Shown one piece after another: positions 18,422 to 27,600 of a stretch of 41,892 nucleotides of DNA. The notes beneath the pieces are model-generated. The model was not told where the DNA came from and did no database searches. It saw only the letters and a program-made list of their open reading frames with translations. The stretch lies in the NCBI GenBank assembly GCA_003233305.1, contig QILI01000047.1, forward strand, positions 1 to 41,892, read 5' to 3'. The number at the start of each line of letters is the position of its first letter. Positions within the stretch are counted from its first letter, which is position 1. A program made the translations under genes and the position numbers. This stretch comes from Mizugakiibacter sp. (lineage in GTDB: Bacteria; Pseudomonadota; Gammaproteobacteria; Xanthomonadales; Rhodanobacteraceae).

Positions 18422-20950
18422 ATGCCTAAATTTTTACGCTTACTTCGTTACCTCGTCCTACTGGGCATTTTGGGTGTGATCCTGGCTGTGTCCGGACTCG
18501 GCATCGCTTACTGGATACTCTCTCCTCGCTTGCCCGCCGTAGGTAAACTGCGCGGCGTACAGATGCAAGTCCCGCTTCGGGTTCTATCGGCTGATGGCAA
18601 ACTTATTGCTACCTTTGGTGAGACCCGGCGAATCCCGGTTGTTCTCAGTCAGGTACCACTGCAATTACGTGAAGCGTTTCTCGCCGCTGAAGATTCCGGT
18701 TTTTACCATCATGGGGGTATCGACTACCTCAGCACCCTGCGGGCTGCTGTCGAAGTTGTGATTCATGGTGGCAAGAAGGTACAGGGCGGTAGCACTATTA
18801 CCCAGCAGGTAGCACGAAATTTCTTTCTCAGCCCCGAAAAGAGTTATACGCGCAAGATTATGGAATGGTTTCTGGCCTACCGGATCGAGCATACCCTGAG
18901 CAAGAATGAGATTTTGCAGCTCTACCTCAACAAGATCTTCCTAGGCCATCATTCGTATGGTGTCGCCGCTGCCGCCCAGTACTACTATGGCAAAACTCTG
19001 GAGCAGCTTAGCCTGGCCGAGTACGCTATGCTTGGGGGCCTGCCTCAGGCACCTTCGGCAGCCAATCCGGTCACCAATCCAAAGCGGGCCCTGGAGCGCC
19101 GCAATTACGTGTTAAGCCGCATGCTGGCCAACGGGTTTATTACCCAAGCTGAGTACCACCAAGCTCTCCAAACACCTGAAGATGCCGCACCCCATGAAGC
19201 GCCGATCCAGGTTCATGCCCCCTACGTTGCGGAGATGGCCCGCCTCGCCGCCATCGGTAAGCTCGGAGCCAAGGCTCTGACCGATGGCTACATCGTTTAC
19301 ACCACTCTGGATAGCAAGGATCAGAATAGCGCCGACAACGCCGTGCGTAAGGGGCTGTTGGCCTATGCGTATCGACATGGCTGGCGAGGGCCGGAAGGTC
19401 ACATCCCGTTGCCAGAAAATGCCGATCAAGCCACCTTCGACCACGCTCTGTCCAGACTCTATCCAATAGCTGGACTGATTCCAGGCATCGTTACCCAAAG
19501 CGATGCCCGCAGTGCCCATGTCTATCTTCAGAACGGACAAACTGTGGTGCTGGCCCTGCAGTCAGTTATCTGGGCCAAGCGTTACATCAATGAGAACCGC
19601 ACCGGGGTCACACCCAAAACGGTCAACCAAGTACTCAAGCGCGGCGATATCGTGCGCATCGATCTTGATAGCCAAGGCCACTGGCAACTTACTGAATTAC
19701 CCAAGGTTCAAGCGGCACTGCTATCCATGAATCCGGATAATGGCGCTATTCGTGCTCTGGTGGGTGGTTTCAGTTATCGACTCAGTCAATTCAACCGGGC
19801 CACACAGATGGCTCGCCAGCCCGGCTCCAGCTTCAAGCCGTTTCTGTACTCTGCAGCCTTCCAGCGTGGTTTTACCCCCGCTTCGGTGGTTAACGACGCG
19901 CCACTGATCTTTAATGATCCAGCCGCCAAGAAGGGGGTCTGGACCCCCGCCAACGACAATGAAAAATTCCAGGGGCCAACACGCCTGCGGGTCGCACTGG
20001 CACAATCCAAAAACCTGGTGACCATCCGCTTAGTCAACGCCATTGGTGTCGGCTATGCCCGCCGTTATGCGATGCGCTTTGGTTTCCGCTCCGATGCCCT
20101 GCCCGACAATCTATCCCTAGCTCTCGGCACCGCATCAGTTTCGCCATTGCAAATGGCCCGAGGCTATGCGGTGTTTGCCAACGGTGGCTATCTAATCGAC
20201 CCGTATTTTATCAAGCGTATTGTCAATCGCGATGGCCAAACCATCTATATCGCCAATCCATGGCTAGCCTGCAATGACTGTCCCCAACGCCTGGCGGCGA
20301 ACACGGCTCCATCCGGATCAGCGCCGACTTCGGCTGCCGTTTCTAAGCCAAGGGTGGCACCCGCCACACCTTCCAGCGCCCCTCCCGAGCCGGGAGCCAT
20401 TCATGTGCTGGTTCCGGCACCTGCCAATGAGGCCTCACTGCCCTTGCGTTTGGCCCCACGAGTTATCGGGCCTCGCAATGATTACCTGATTACGTCGCTG
20501 ATGCAGTCGGTAATCCGTAGTGGCACAGGAACCGCGGCGCTGGTGCTAAAGCGTACGGATTTATCGGGCAAGACCGGAACCACCAATGATTACCGGGATG
20601 GCTGGTTCGGTGGTTTCAATGCCGGTTTAGTCACCACCGTATGGATGGGGTTCGACAATTACACCTCACTTGGACATGCTGACGGCCACCCTGAATTTGG
20701 CGCCTATGTAGCACTTCCAATCTGGATTAACTATATGCGAACCGCCTTGGCCGGTAAACCGGAGAACGCCGTAGCCATGCCACCCGGCATCGTAACGGGA
20801 CTGATCGACAGACAGACCGGATTGCCCGCCTCACCCGCGAACCCGCTGGCTATACGCGAGATTTTTCGGGTCGAAGATTGGGAAAAGCTCAAGGCCCAAT
20901 CACCTCCGCCCAAGAAACCCGGCCAGAAGAAATCCTACAACGTCTTCTGA
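18422..20950 (+). CDS. mrcA: Penicillin-binding protein 1A (bifunctional transglycosylase/transpeptidase)
   Basis: PBP1A polymerises glycan strands and cross-links peptidoglycan in the periplasm. The 842-residue protein has an N-terminal membrane anchor (about 8-33). A GT51 glycosyltransferase domain (about 55-230) carries the catalytic Glu90 in EDSGFYHHGG and GGSTITQQ (122-129). An OB-like insert (about 320-425) precedes the transpeptidase domain with SSFK (nucleophile Ser469), SKN (529-531) and KTGTT (717-721). A CNDC motif at 617-620 followed by an Ala/Pro-rich linker (about 621-680) splits the transpeptidase domain before KTG. ATG 18422 begins the normal N-terminus; an upstream in-frame ATG (18329) lies in the promoter region. 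It overlaps the next gene by one base. Confidence 0.97.
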   Translation: MPKFLRLLRYLVLLGILGVILAVSGLGIAYWILSPRLPAVGKLRGVQMQVPLRVLSADGKLIATFGETRRIPVVLSQVPLQLREAFLAAEDSGFYHHGGIDYLSTLRAAVEVVIHGGKKVQGGSTITQQVARNFFLSPEKSYTRKIMEWFLAYRIEHTLSKNEILQLYLNKIFLGHHSYGVAAAAQYYYGKTLEQLSLAEYAMLGGLPQAPSAANPVTNPKRALERRNYVLSRMLANGFITQAEYHQALQTPEDAAPHEAPIQVHAPYVAEMARLAAIGKLGAKALTDGYIVYTTLDSKDQNSADNAVRKGLLAYAYRHGWRGPEGHIPLPENADQATFDHALSRLYPIAGLIPGIVTQSDARSAHVYLQNGQTVVLALQSVIWAKRYINENRTGVTPKTVNQVLKRGDIVRIDLDSQGHWQLTELPKVQAALLSMNPDNGAIRALVGGFSYRLSQFNRATQMARQPGSSFKPFLYSAAFQRGFTPASVVNDAPLIFNDPAAKKGVWTPANDNEKFQGPTRLRVALAQSKNLVTIRLVNAIGVGYARRYAMRFGFRSDALPDNLSLALGTASVSPLQMARGYAVFANGGYLIDPYFIKRIVNRDGQTIYIANPWLACNDCPQRLAANTAPSGSAPTSAAVSKPRVAPATPSSAPPEPGAIHVLVPAPANEASLPLRLAPRVIGPRNDYLITSLMQSVIRSGTGTAALVLKRTDLSGKTGTTNDYRDGWFGGFNAGLVTTVWMGFDNYTSLGHADGHPEFGAYVALPIWINYMRTALAGKPENAVAMPPGIVTGLIDRQTGLPASPANPLAIREIFRVEDWEKLKAQSPPPKKPGQKKSYNVF

Positions 20951-21591
20951 TGCCACAGTCTCCGTACTCCCACCGAGCGCAATCAGCAGTACACCAGCAA
21001 CAAATGCGGCGGCGGGTAGCTCTGGAGGCCGCCCGGCTGATCAGTGAGCAAGGGATACGAGATTTTCGTCACGCCAAACATAAAGCTGCCGAGCGTCTTA
21101 GCATTCACGAGCAACTGGCACTACCCAGCAATGGGGAAATTGAAGCAGCCCTTCGTGAACATCAGCGTTTGTTCCTTTCGCAAAGTCAGCCCTCTGAACT
21201 GCGTCAGTACCGCCTGGCCGCACTTGCAGCCATGCGCTTCTTGTCACATTTTGAACCACGTCTGGTGGGTGCCGTACTTAATGGAACCGCCGATGAGCAT
21301 TCTGCAGTTTGCCTGCACCTATTCAGTGACCCCACCGAACAGGTCAACCTGTACCTGGCAGAACATGGCATTTCCTATACTGCGCACAGTCGCCGCCTAC
21401 GTATGGATCACCGCCACGAAATTGAAGTACCAGTAATACTACTGAGTATGGATAACCTGCCTTTCGACCTTACCGTACTGCCACGGGATGGCCTGCAGCA
21501 GTCACCATTGGACCGGATTGACCATCGACCGCTGCAACGTGCCAATCTACGCACAGTGCAAGAATTGCTGAAAAGTAAGGGGCCATCCTAA
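20950..21591 (+). CDS. Conserved protein of unknown function, possibly nucleotidyltransferase-like
   Basis: I do not firmly recognise this 213-residue protein. Its ATG overlaps the mrcA stop (TGATG), so it is translationally coupled to PBP1A. The N-terminal half is helical and rich in Arg, Ala and Gln (about 8-95), containing RRRVALEAARLISEQGIRDFRHAKHKA in short runs typical of a DNA- or RNA-associated helix bundle. The central part (about 115-150) reads EPRLVGAVLNGTADEHSAVCLHLFSD, vaguely like the glycine-serine core of nucleotidyltransferase folds, although the second acidic residue is unclear. The C-terminal part has beta strands followed by PRDGLQQSPLDRIDHRPLQRA. No signal peptide or membrane helix is seen. 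A conserved cytoplasmic role is likely. Confidence 0.75.
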   Translation: MPQSPYSHRAQSAVHQQQMRRRVALEAARLISEQGIRDFRHAKHKAAERLSIHEQLALPSNGEIEAALREHQRLFLSQSQPSELRQYRLAALAAMRFLSHFEPRLVGAVLNGTADEHSAVCLHLFSDPTEQVNLYLAEHGISYTAHSRRLRMDHRHEIEVPVILLSMDNLPFDLTVLPRDGLQQSPLDRIDHRPLQRANLRTVQELLKSKGPS

Positions 21592-21640
21592 GTGCTCGGC
21601 TTGGTCGGCGGCTCGGTCGGCCTTACCACTCCGCATCACA

Positions 21641-21671
21641 AAACACCCCGGCATGACATGCCCGGGTGTTT
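21641..21671. terminator. Bidirectional terminator between the 20950 gene and gltA
   Basis: A long stem pairs AAACACCC (21641-21648) with GGGTGTTT (21664-21671) and GGCAT with ATGCC, with one C-C mismatch and a three-base loop. The A-rich left and T-rich right flanks allow termination in both directions, as expected between convergent genes. Confidence 0.85.
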
Positions 21672-21703
21672 CATTCAATGATTATCGAAGGCACTCGATC
21701 CAA

Positions 21704-22996
21704 TCAGCGCAGTTCGATCGGAGTGTAGGTCCGCCGCTCCGACCCAGTGTAGACCTGACGAGGACGACCGATACGTGCCCCCGGGGTCTCATGATGTTCA
21801 ATCCAATGGGTAATCCAACCCACCGTCCGGGCAATCGAAAACATGACTGTGAACATGTTGGAGGGAATATTGAGCGCCTTGTAGATAATGCCGGAATAGA
21901 AATCGACATTTGGGTACAGTTTACGCTCAATGAAATACTCGTCATTCAGGGCCGCCTCTTCGAGCTTCATGGCCACATCCAGCAACGGATCATTGACCCC
22001 CAACTCATCCAGTACCTGGTGGCACATATCTCGCAGAATCTTAGCCCGAGGATCAAAATTCTTGTAGACCCGATGACCGAAGCCCATCAGCCGGAAGCCC
22101 GAGTCCTTGTCCTTGGCTTTGGCGACAGCCTTGCCCACGTTGGCCGGATCACCGATTTCCTCCAACATTTTCAGAACCGCCTCATTAGCGCCACCATGCG
22201 CCGGCCCCCATAGCGCAGCGATCCCTGCAGCAATCGAGGCATAAGGATTGGCCCCCGTGGAGCCCACCAGGCGAACGGTTGATGTGGATGCGTTTTGCTC
22301 GTGATCGGCATGCAGGATAAACAGCAGCTCAAGCGCCTTCGCAGCGATGGGGTTGAGTTCCAGCGGCTCACTCGGCACTTCGTACATCATGTGCAGGAAG
22401 CGGGTGCAATAGTCCAGGTTATTATGAGGGAAGCGCATCGGCCAGCCGATCGAATAGCGATAGCAAGCGGCCGCGATAGTCGGCATCTTAGCGATCAATC
22501 GAATAGCAGCCAGGCGCCTGGCTTCCGGATCTTCGATATTGATATCGTCGTGATAAAACGCCGAAAGAGAAGCGATTGATGCACTCAGCATGGCCATGGG
22601 ATGCGCATCGTAGTGAAAGCCACGCAGAAAATGCCGGATCGAGTCGTGGATCATAGTGTGGCGTCCCACTTCGGTCTCGAATATCCTGAGCTCCGGCGCC
22701 GACGGCAAGTTTCCGTACAAAAGAAGATAGGCAACTTCAAGGAAAGTCGATTGTTTCGCCAGCTGCTCGATCGGGTAACCGCGGTACATCAGTACTCCGG
22801 CTTCACCATCAATATAGGTGATCGCGCTGCGGCAGCTGGCTGTAGAAACAAAACCGGGATCGTAGGTAAAATTACCGGTTGCTTTGTACAGGCGACCAAT
22901 GTCGATTGCAGCAGGACCGATACTGCCCTGGATCAAGGGCAATTCGATGGATTTGTTTGTAGTTTCGTTGATGAGCTTGAAGGATGCTTCGGACAC
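21704..22996 (-). CDS. gltA: Citrate synthase
   Basis: This enzyme condenses acetyl-CoA and oxaloacetate in the TCA cycle. The 430-residue protein is the hexameric type II form found in Gram-negative bacteria. It has the N-terminal LPLIQGSIGPAAIDIGRLY, SCRSAITYIDGEAGVLMYRGYPIEQLA and the catalytic histidines in LHADHEQNASTS and LWGPAHGGANEAV. MGFGHRVYKNFDPRA and the aspartate region NVDFYSG near the C-terminus complete the set. GTG 22996 is chosen because AAGGAGAT lies four bases upstream. A longer frame to 23095 would add residues unlike the family. Type II enzymes are usually NADH-inhibited; that is family knowledge. It converges on the mrcA-linked gene. Confidence 0.97.
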   Translation of the reverse strand: MSEASFKLINETTNKSIELPLIQGSIGPAAIDIGRLYKATGNFTYDPGFVSTASCRSAITYIDGEAGVLMYRGYPIEQLAKQSTFLEVAYLLLYGNLPSAPELRIFETEVGRHTMIHDSIRHFLRGFHYDAHPMAMLSASIASLSAFYHDDINIEDPEARRLAAIRLIAKMPTIAAACYRYSIGWPMRFPHNNLDYCTRFLHMMYEVPSEPLELNPIAAKALELLFILHADHEQNASTSTVRLVGSTGANPYASIAAGIAALWGPAHGGANEAVLKMLEEIGDPANVGKAVAKAKDKDSGFRLMGFGHRVYKNFDPRAKILRDMCHQVLDELGVNDPLLDVAMKLEEAALNDEYFIERKLYPNVDFYSGIIYKALNIPSNMFTVMFSIARTVGWITHWIEHHETPGARIGRPRQVYTGSERRTYTPIELR

Positions 22997-23104
22997 GACA
23001 ATCTCCTTGAAATCTGGCACTGGAACGCACGAGTGGCATGCCTGCACCGGGGAGGGGGAGGGATAGGCTAATCGGGTCAACCGCTGGGTCGACAACTATG
23101 AAGT

Positions 23105-23121
23105 GCAGGTTTGAAACCTGC
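23105..23121. promoter_or_regulatory. 17-bp perfect palindrome upstream of gltA
   Basis: GCAGGTTT-G-AAACCTGC is a perfect 8+1+8 dyad, 109 bp upstream of the gltA start. It looks like a repressor or activator operator for gltA, but it also resembles the stem of a short hairpin. No regulator is identified. Confidence 0.45.
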
Positions 23122-23140
23122 TCTTGCCTGGAGCCTGTCA

Positions 23141-23246
23141 GGCTTGGGGGATCGTAACAAGACAGTGAGCAATCAAGGCGGGTTCTTGGGTCTGTTGAGG
23201 CGAATAGAGATTCTCTATAACGATCAAGACCAAAAGAACGGGCCGG
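23141..23246 (+). repeat. Diverged repeat, copy A (between gltA and rpmE2)
   Basis: This stretch aligns without gaps to 23990-24094 (offset 849): 63 of the first 104 bases are identical by my count. In both copies the same plus-strand frame gives related peptides (GLGDRN...LLRR here, GLNDRR...LLRR in copy B). No ribosome binding site is clear. It may be a decayed small gene or a repeat element. Confidence 0.55.
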
Positions 23247-23318
23247 TTTCTCGCCGCCAAAGTAGATTCTTCCTAAATCCGGCAGACACCTAATTGAATT
23301 ATCGCACAATCTTACCGA

Positions 23319-23342
23319 CAAAACGCCGACCCAAGGCCGGCG
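23319..23342 (-). terminator. Intrinsic terminator of rpmE2
   Basis: Read leftward, CGCCGGC-CTTGG-GTCGGCG forms a 7-bp stem with one G-U pair, followed by TTTTG. It lies about 30 bp downstream of the rpmE2 stop codon. Confidence 0.75.
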
Positions 23343-23373
23343 CTGGACATATTCAGCCATTAACCAGTGCAGA

Positions 23374-23640
23374 TCAGGCCTTGTCGATACCCTTACTTGA
23401 CCCTGCATAGCGGCGCCGGAACTTGTCCACCCGACCCCCGGCATCGAGAATTTTATGCTTGCCCGTATAGAACGGATGTGAAGCAGAGGATACTTCTACC
23501 TTGATCAAGGGATATTCCTTGCCATCTTCCCAAGCAATGGTTTCTCTGCTGGTCAAGGTTGAACGGGTCAGAAAAGCAAAGTCAGCGTTACCGTCCTGGA
23601 ACACGACCTCATGGTATTCGGGATGGATATCGGGTTTCAT
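23374..23640 (-). CDS. rpmE2: Ribosomal protein bL31, type B (zinc-free)
   Basis: This 88-residue protein is a component of the 50S subunit. It matches the B-type L31: [23 protein letters not shown] at the start, [11 protein letters not shown]-like [12 protein letters not shown] in the middle, and [10 protein letters not shown] near the end. The CxxC zinc ligands of A-type L31 are absent. In many bacteria such zinc-free paralogs are controlled by Zur and replace the zinc form under zinc limitation. I see no obvious Zur box, and the window does not show whether an A-type copy exists elsewhere. Its ribosome binding site is weak. It stands alone between the two repeat copies. Confidence 0.96.
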   Translation of the reverse strand: MKPDIHPEYHEVVFQDGNADFAFLTRSTLTSRETIAWEDGKEYPLIKVEVSSASHPFYTGKHKILDAGGRVDKFRRRYAGSSKGIDKA

Positions 23641-24171
23641 GGTAGTACGGCCGCAAGAACAGTGAGCCGAGTATTCTGCCTCGTTAGCCCCCTGGATGCA
23701 AGGCCAAGCCTTCCCCTGTGCCGGTCCAAAGCGATAATGCCCCTCGTAGTGGTGCCGGACTACGCAGACATCACGGGCACGGTCTTAGCAATGGGGGGAC
23801 ATCGCTTCAGAAACATATGCTCACCGTGTAGTCGTGGCTTTCTACCCTGAATTCCCACTTACGAGGAAATACCCTATAAGTAGTAGCCTACTCGTTCACT
23901 ACCGTAGTTCAGAGGGCGGGGTCAAGGTCGATTCCGTAAAGTCGCCAGCAGGAATACCGATCGGTTTGTTGGCAGGCAGAAGCCCGCCCGGCTTGAATGA
24001 TCGTCGCGAGATAAGGGAAAATCGTGGGTGGTTTTTTGAGCTTTTAAGGCGAGAAGGGCTTCTATTTGATAATAAAGAGCGAACAATGGGCTGATTCCCT
24101 AGCGCTACAGTAGCCGCTTTCCAGGTCCAACAAGCTGCTAGAGTAATGCGGAGCCGGCACCGGAGTCGTAG
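23641..24171 (+). other. Long intergenic region between rpmE2 and the lipoprotein gene
   Basis: These 531 bp should contain divergent promoters for rpmE2 and the lipoprotein gene. A plus-strand open frame at 23834-24094 (86 codons) includes repeat copy B but has no good ribosome binding site and no recognisable homology beyond the repeat. I treat it as a remnant rather than a gene. Confidence 0.4.
23990..24094 (+). repeat. Diverged repeat, copy B (upstream of the lipoprotein gene)
   Basis: This is the partner of copy A at 23141. The plus-strand frame reads GLNDRREIRENRGWFFELL and then RREGLLFDN, ending at a stop at 24092-24094. Thirteen of about 34 residues are identical to copy A, with several conservative changes. 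Weak similarity extends a few codons upstream of the listed start in both copies. Confidence 0.55.
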
Positions 24172-24576
24172 ATGCGAATCACCGTAGTACTTGCCCTGGG
24201 TATATTTTTGGGTGGGTGTACTGCAGTGCAGCCAGTCCCTGCAGCTGCAACGCTCCAAACCCGTCTCCTTACGGGACGAGCCGATACTGTGCGGGTTGAA
24301 GTACATGTAGTGCCCTTGCAGAATCTGCGTACCGCCACCCTGCGGCTAAGGGCTCAGGGCTGGCGGGTCCAGCCGGATCACTACACGTTAAGGGCATTGC
24401 AGCCACCCATCTACCCGCCTCGCAGCGGTCCTCGTGGCCCTTATGGACGCCCTCGCAGTATCCTGCGCACTTTCATACTCGAACCCATCACCCATACTGC
24501 GGCCACCAACGCCATGCTTGAGTTGCAGACCCCCGATGGAACCATTCATAAAGTTATCGCTCTAAACAGCCATTAA
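24172..24576 (+). CDS. Small lipoprotein of unknown function
   Basis: The 134-residue product begins MRITVVLALGIFLGGCTAV, a lipoprotein signal with lipobox LGGC, so Cys16 should be lipidated. The rest is small and basic, with a Pro/Arg/Gly-rich segment (about 78-97, including YPPRSGPRGPYGRPR). The C-terminal half ends in MLELQTPDGTIHKVIAL, which could be a beta hairpin. I recognise no domain. CGGAG lies six bases before ATG. The gene ends 24 bp upstream of the GlyGly-CTERM protein gene on the same strand, so the two are probably one operon and may share a surface-related role. That link is inference from position only. Confidence 0.7.
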   Translation: MRITVVLALGIFLGGCTAVQPVPAAATLQTRLLTGRADTVRVEVHVVPLQNLRTATLRLRAQGWRVQPDHYTLRALQPPIYPPRSGPRGPYGRPRSILRTFILEPITHTAATNAMLELQTPDGTIHKVIALNSH

Positions 24577-24600
24577 AACGACCTCAAGGAGGATGTACCT

Positions 24601-27600
24601 GTGAATTCACGACTGATCGGATATCTTACTTTGGCCCTGGGTTGCCTGCTCGGCATATCCAGCGCCTCTGCGGCCATGGCCCCAGCACAACCAGCCAGGA
24701 CCTCCGCAATCCAGCGGCAAGCTGCCACCTATCGCGATCTGTCCCGACTCGGCCCCAATGGCAAAGTCGATGTTCAGCCTCTGATTCGGGCTCTGACACA
24801 ACGCCAAACAATGCTGCGCGCATCCAGTCCGGTGCCAATCAGTTGGACTTTTTACGGTCCGAGTAACATCGGTGGGCGAGTCAATGCCATCCTTACCGAT
24901 CCTGCGCAACCCCAACATCTCATTGCCGGCACTGCGGGAGGTGGGTTGTTTGTGAGTACTGACGGCGGAGGCCAATGGCAGAACGTCAACAACTTTCTGG
25001 CCAGTCTGGCAGTGTCCTCACTAGCCCGTGGTTCCAATGGCACCCTGTATGCCGGTACCGGTGATCAGTTCAATGAACCACGCCGTGGAGTGGGCATCCT
25101 GAGTTCCAACGATGGGGGGGTGATCTGGAAACCTCTGGCCTCCACCAACCCTGCCAGCAATCGTGACTGGTTTTACGTCAACCATATTGCCATCAGCTCT
25201 AAAGGCACCATGTTGGTGGCCACTGGAGTCCCTGGCTACAGCCCGGAATGGGGAGCGATCTATCGCAGTACCGACGGGGGCCAAACCTTTACCTCTGTGA
25301 CCAAGGGCGCCAGCCTGGATGTGGTCTTCGACCCAAACAATCCCAATGATGCTGTTGCCGAGTTCGAAAACGGCAAGATCATGTACTCTACCGATGCAGG
25401 CAGTACCTGGAAAGGCCCGGTTACGATAGTAAGTGGTGGCGGCCGAATCACCCTGGGTTTTGCCCATGATATTCAGCACACCGGTTGGATTTATGCCCTA
25501 GTCGACAACGCCCCTAGCTCAAGTTCTACGACCGGCCCCAGCGGTGAGGTATACGTATCGAAAAATGATGGCCTGACCTGGTCCCAGGTCAGTCAGGCCA
25601 GCAACACCGCGCTGCTGTGTTCGGGCTCGGCAAGCAACCTGGAGTGTCAGGGTAATTATGACAACACGCTCTGGGTCGACCCGAGTAATGCCTTGCAGCT
25701 GGTCGCCGGGGGGATTGATGTTTTTCGCTCCACCGATGGAGGTATAAGCTGGAAAATGATCGGCAACTGGCAAAGCTATCCGAAATCTCCACACGCCGAC
25801 CAGCACGTCATTATCTCGGCAGCCGACTACAATGGCACCAGCAACACCACCGTCTATGTCGGCAACGATGGGGGCATCTGGAAAACCAACAATATCAGCA
25901 CGGTTCTCCCCGGCTTCGGGTGGACCCAAAGCAATACCGGCCTGGCGGTCACCCAGTTCTATCACGTGGCCGGCCATGCCGGAGTCGCCGCCAGTCAGAA
26001 CCAGAATATCGTCCCGGTTGTGGGCGGAACCCAGGACAACGGCACAGAACTTTATGATGCTACCCGAAGCACCCCTGACGGATGGAGTCTCATTTACGGT
26101 GGTGACGGGGGACAAACAGCCGTCGATCCAACCAATGGCAATCACCTGTATGGCGAATACACCAATCTAGCCTTGGCCTACTCAGCCAACGGTGGCTTGT
26201 CGATGCAAGCTTTCACCCCTCTGCCCGCTGACAGTGGTAGTGCTACGACTGCCAATTTTATCGCCCCCTTCACCCTGGATCCAGGCAACTCCAATGCCAT
26301 GTTCGCCGGGGGCCAATCATTATGGTATGGCACCAAGTTGCAATCAGGCAGTCCAAGCTGGAATAGCATCAATGGCTCGACCCTGCCCACCTCCAGCCTC
26401 ATCAACGCGATCGGCGTTTCACCCGCTACTGACAACGCAGTCTGGGTCGGGCTCAACAATGGCCAGATCTGGGCCAGCAGCAATGCCATGAGTACTACCC
26501 CCTCCTGGACTAAGGTGGGTACGGGAACCCTACCTGCCAAGTTTCCGACCAGTATCGACTTCCAACCCGGTAACCCCAAGGTCATGGCCATCACCTATGG
26601 GGCCCGATCCGTTAGCAACATTTGGATTAGCCGTGATGGCGGTCTTACCTGGGCCGATGTCAGCCAGGGGCTGCCCCCGGTACCGGTGGAAAGCGTAGCC
26701 ATTGATCCGACCAACGCCGGCACTCTCTATGCGGGTACCGAAGTCGGCCTGTTCGTGACCACCGACAACGGCAAGACCTGGAGTACTACCGATGCCGGTC
26801 CAGCCAATGTTACGGTCAACCAGGTAGCCTGGTTCAGTACCCAGCCGCGCGAGCTGCTTCTCGCCACCAATGGCCGGGGGATATGGCATGGCTCCGTCGA
26901 TGCCGCCAATCCTACCCCGGCTATCAGTTCACTGACACCGGGAACGATCACAGCAGGAACGGCTGGCTTCACTCTAACAGTGTCGGGCAGCGGCTTTGTG
27001 ACCTCCAGCGTGGTGAACTGGAATGGAACCGCCCTGAGTACGGTTTTCAGTTCTACCACCCAGCTTCAGGCCCAGGTCCCCGCCAGTATGCTGGTACAGG
27101 GAACCACGGTACCGGTTACCGTCACCAGTCCAACCCCCGGCGGCGGTACCTCTTCTACACAAACGTTTACCGTTACCAACCCGACTCCTGCCCTTAACAC
27201 GATCTCTCCCACTACAGCAACGGCTGGATCGGCAGCAACTACCCTAGTTGTCAAGGGGTCGGATTTCGTACCAACCAGCATCGTACAGTGGAACGGAACG
27301 GCGCTGGCTACTACCTACGTATCGGCCAGCACACTGCACGCACAAGTTCCAGTCAGCGATCTTCTGAAGACGGGCAGTACCTCGGTTTCGGTGTCCAACC
27401 CAGCACCTGGCGGGGGCCAATCTTCGGTACAAACGTTTACCGTTACCAACCCGGCTCCTGTCCTCAACACCATTTCCCCGAGTACTGTGACAGCTGGATC
27501 CACAGCAATGACCCTAACTGTCAACGGGTCGAATTTTGTCTCAGCCAGTGTCGTGCAGTGGAACGGGTCGGCATTGGTGACGACTTATGTGTCGGCCAGC

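Noticed and set aside
22997-23444. Long minus-strand frame upstream of gltA
   Set aside because: Compositionally odd, overlaps rpmE2 and gltA in other frames, and has no family resemblance.
23834-24094. 86-codon gene containing repeat copy B
   Set aside because: It has no ribosome binding site and its only similarity is to repeat copy A; treated as remnant.
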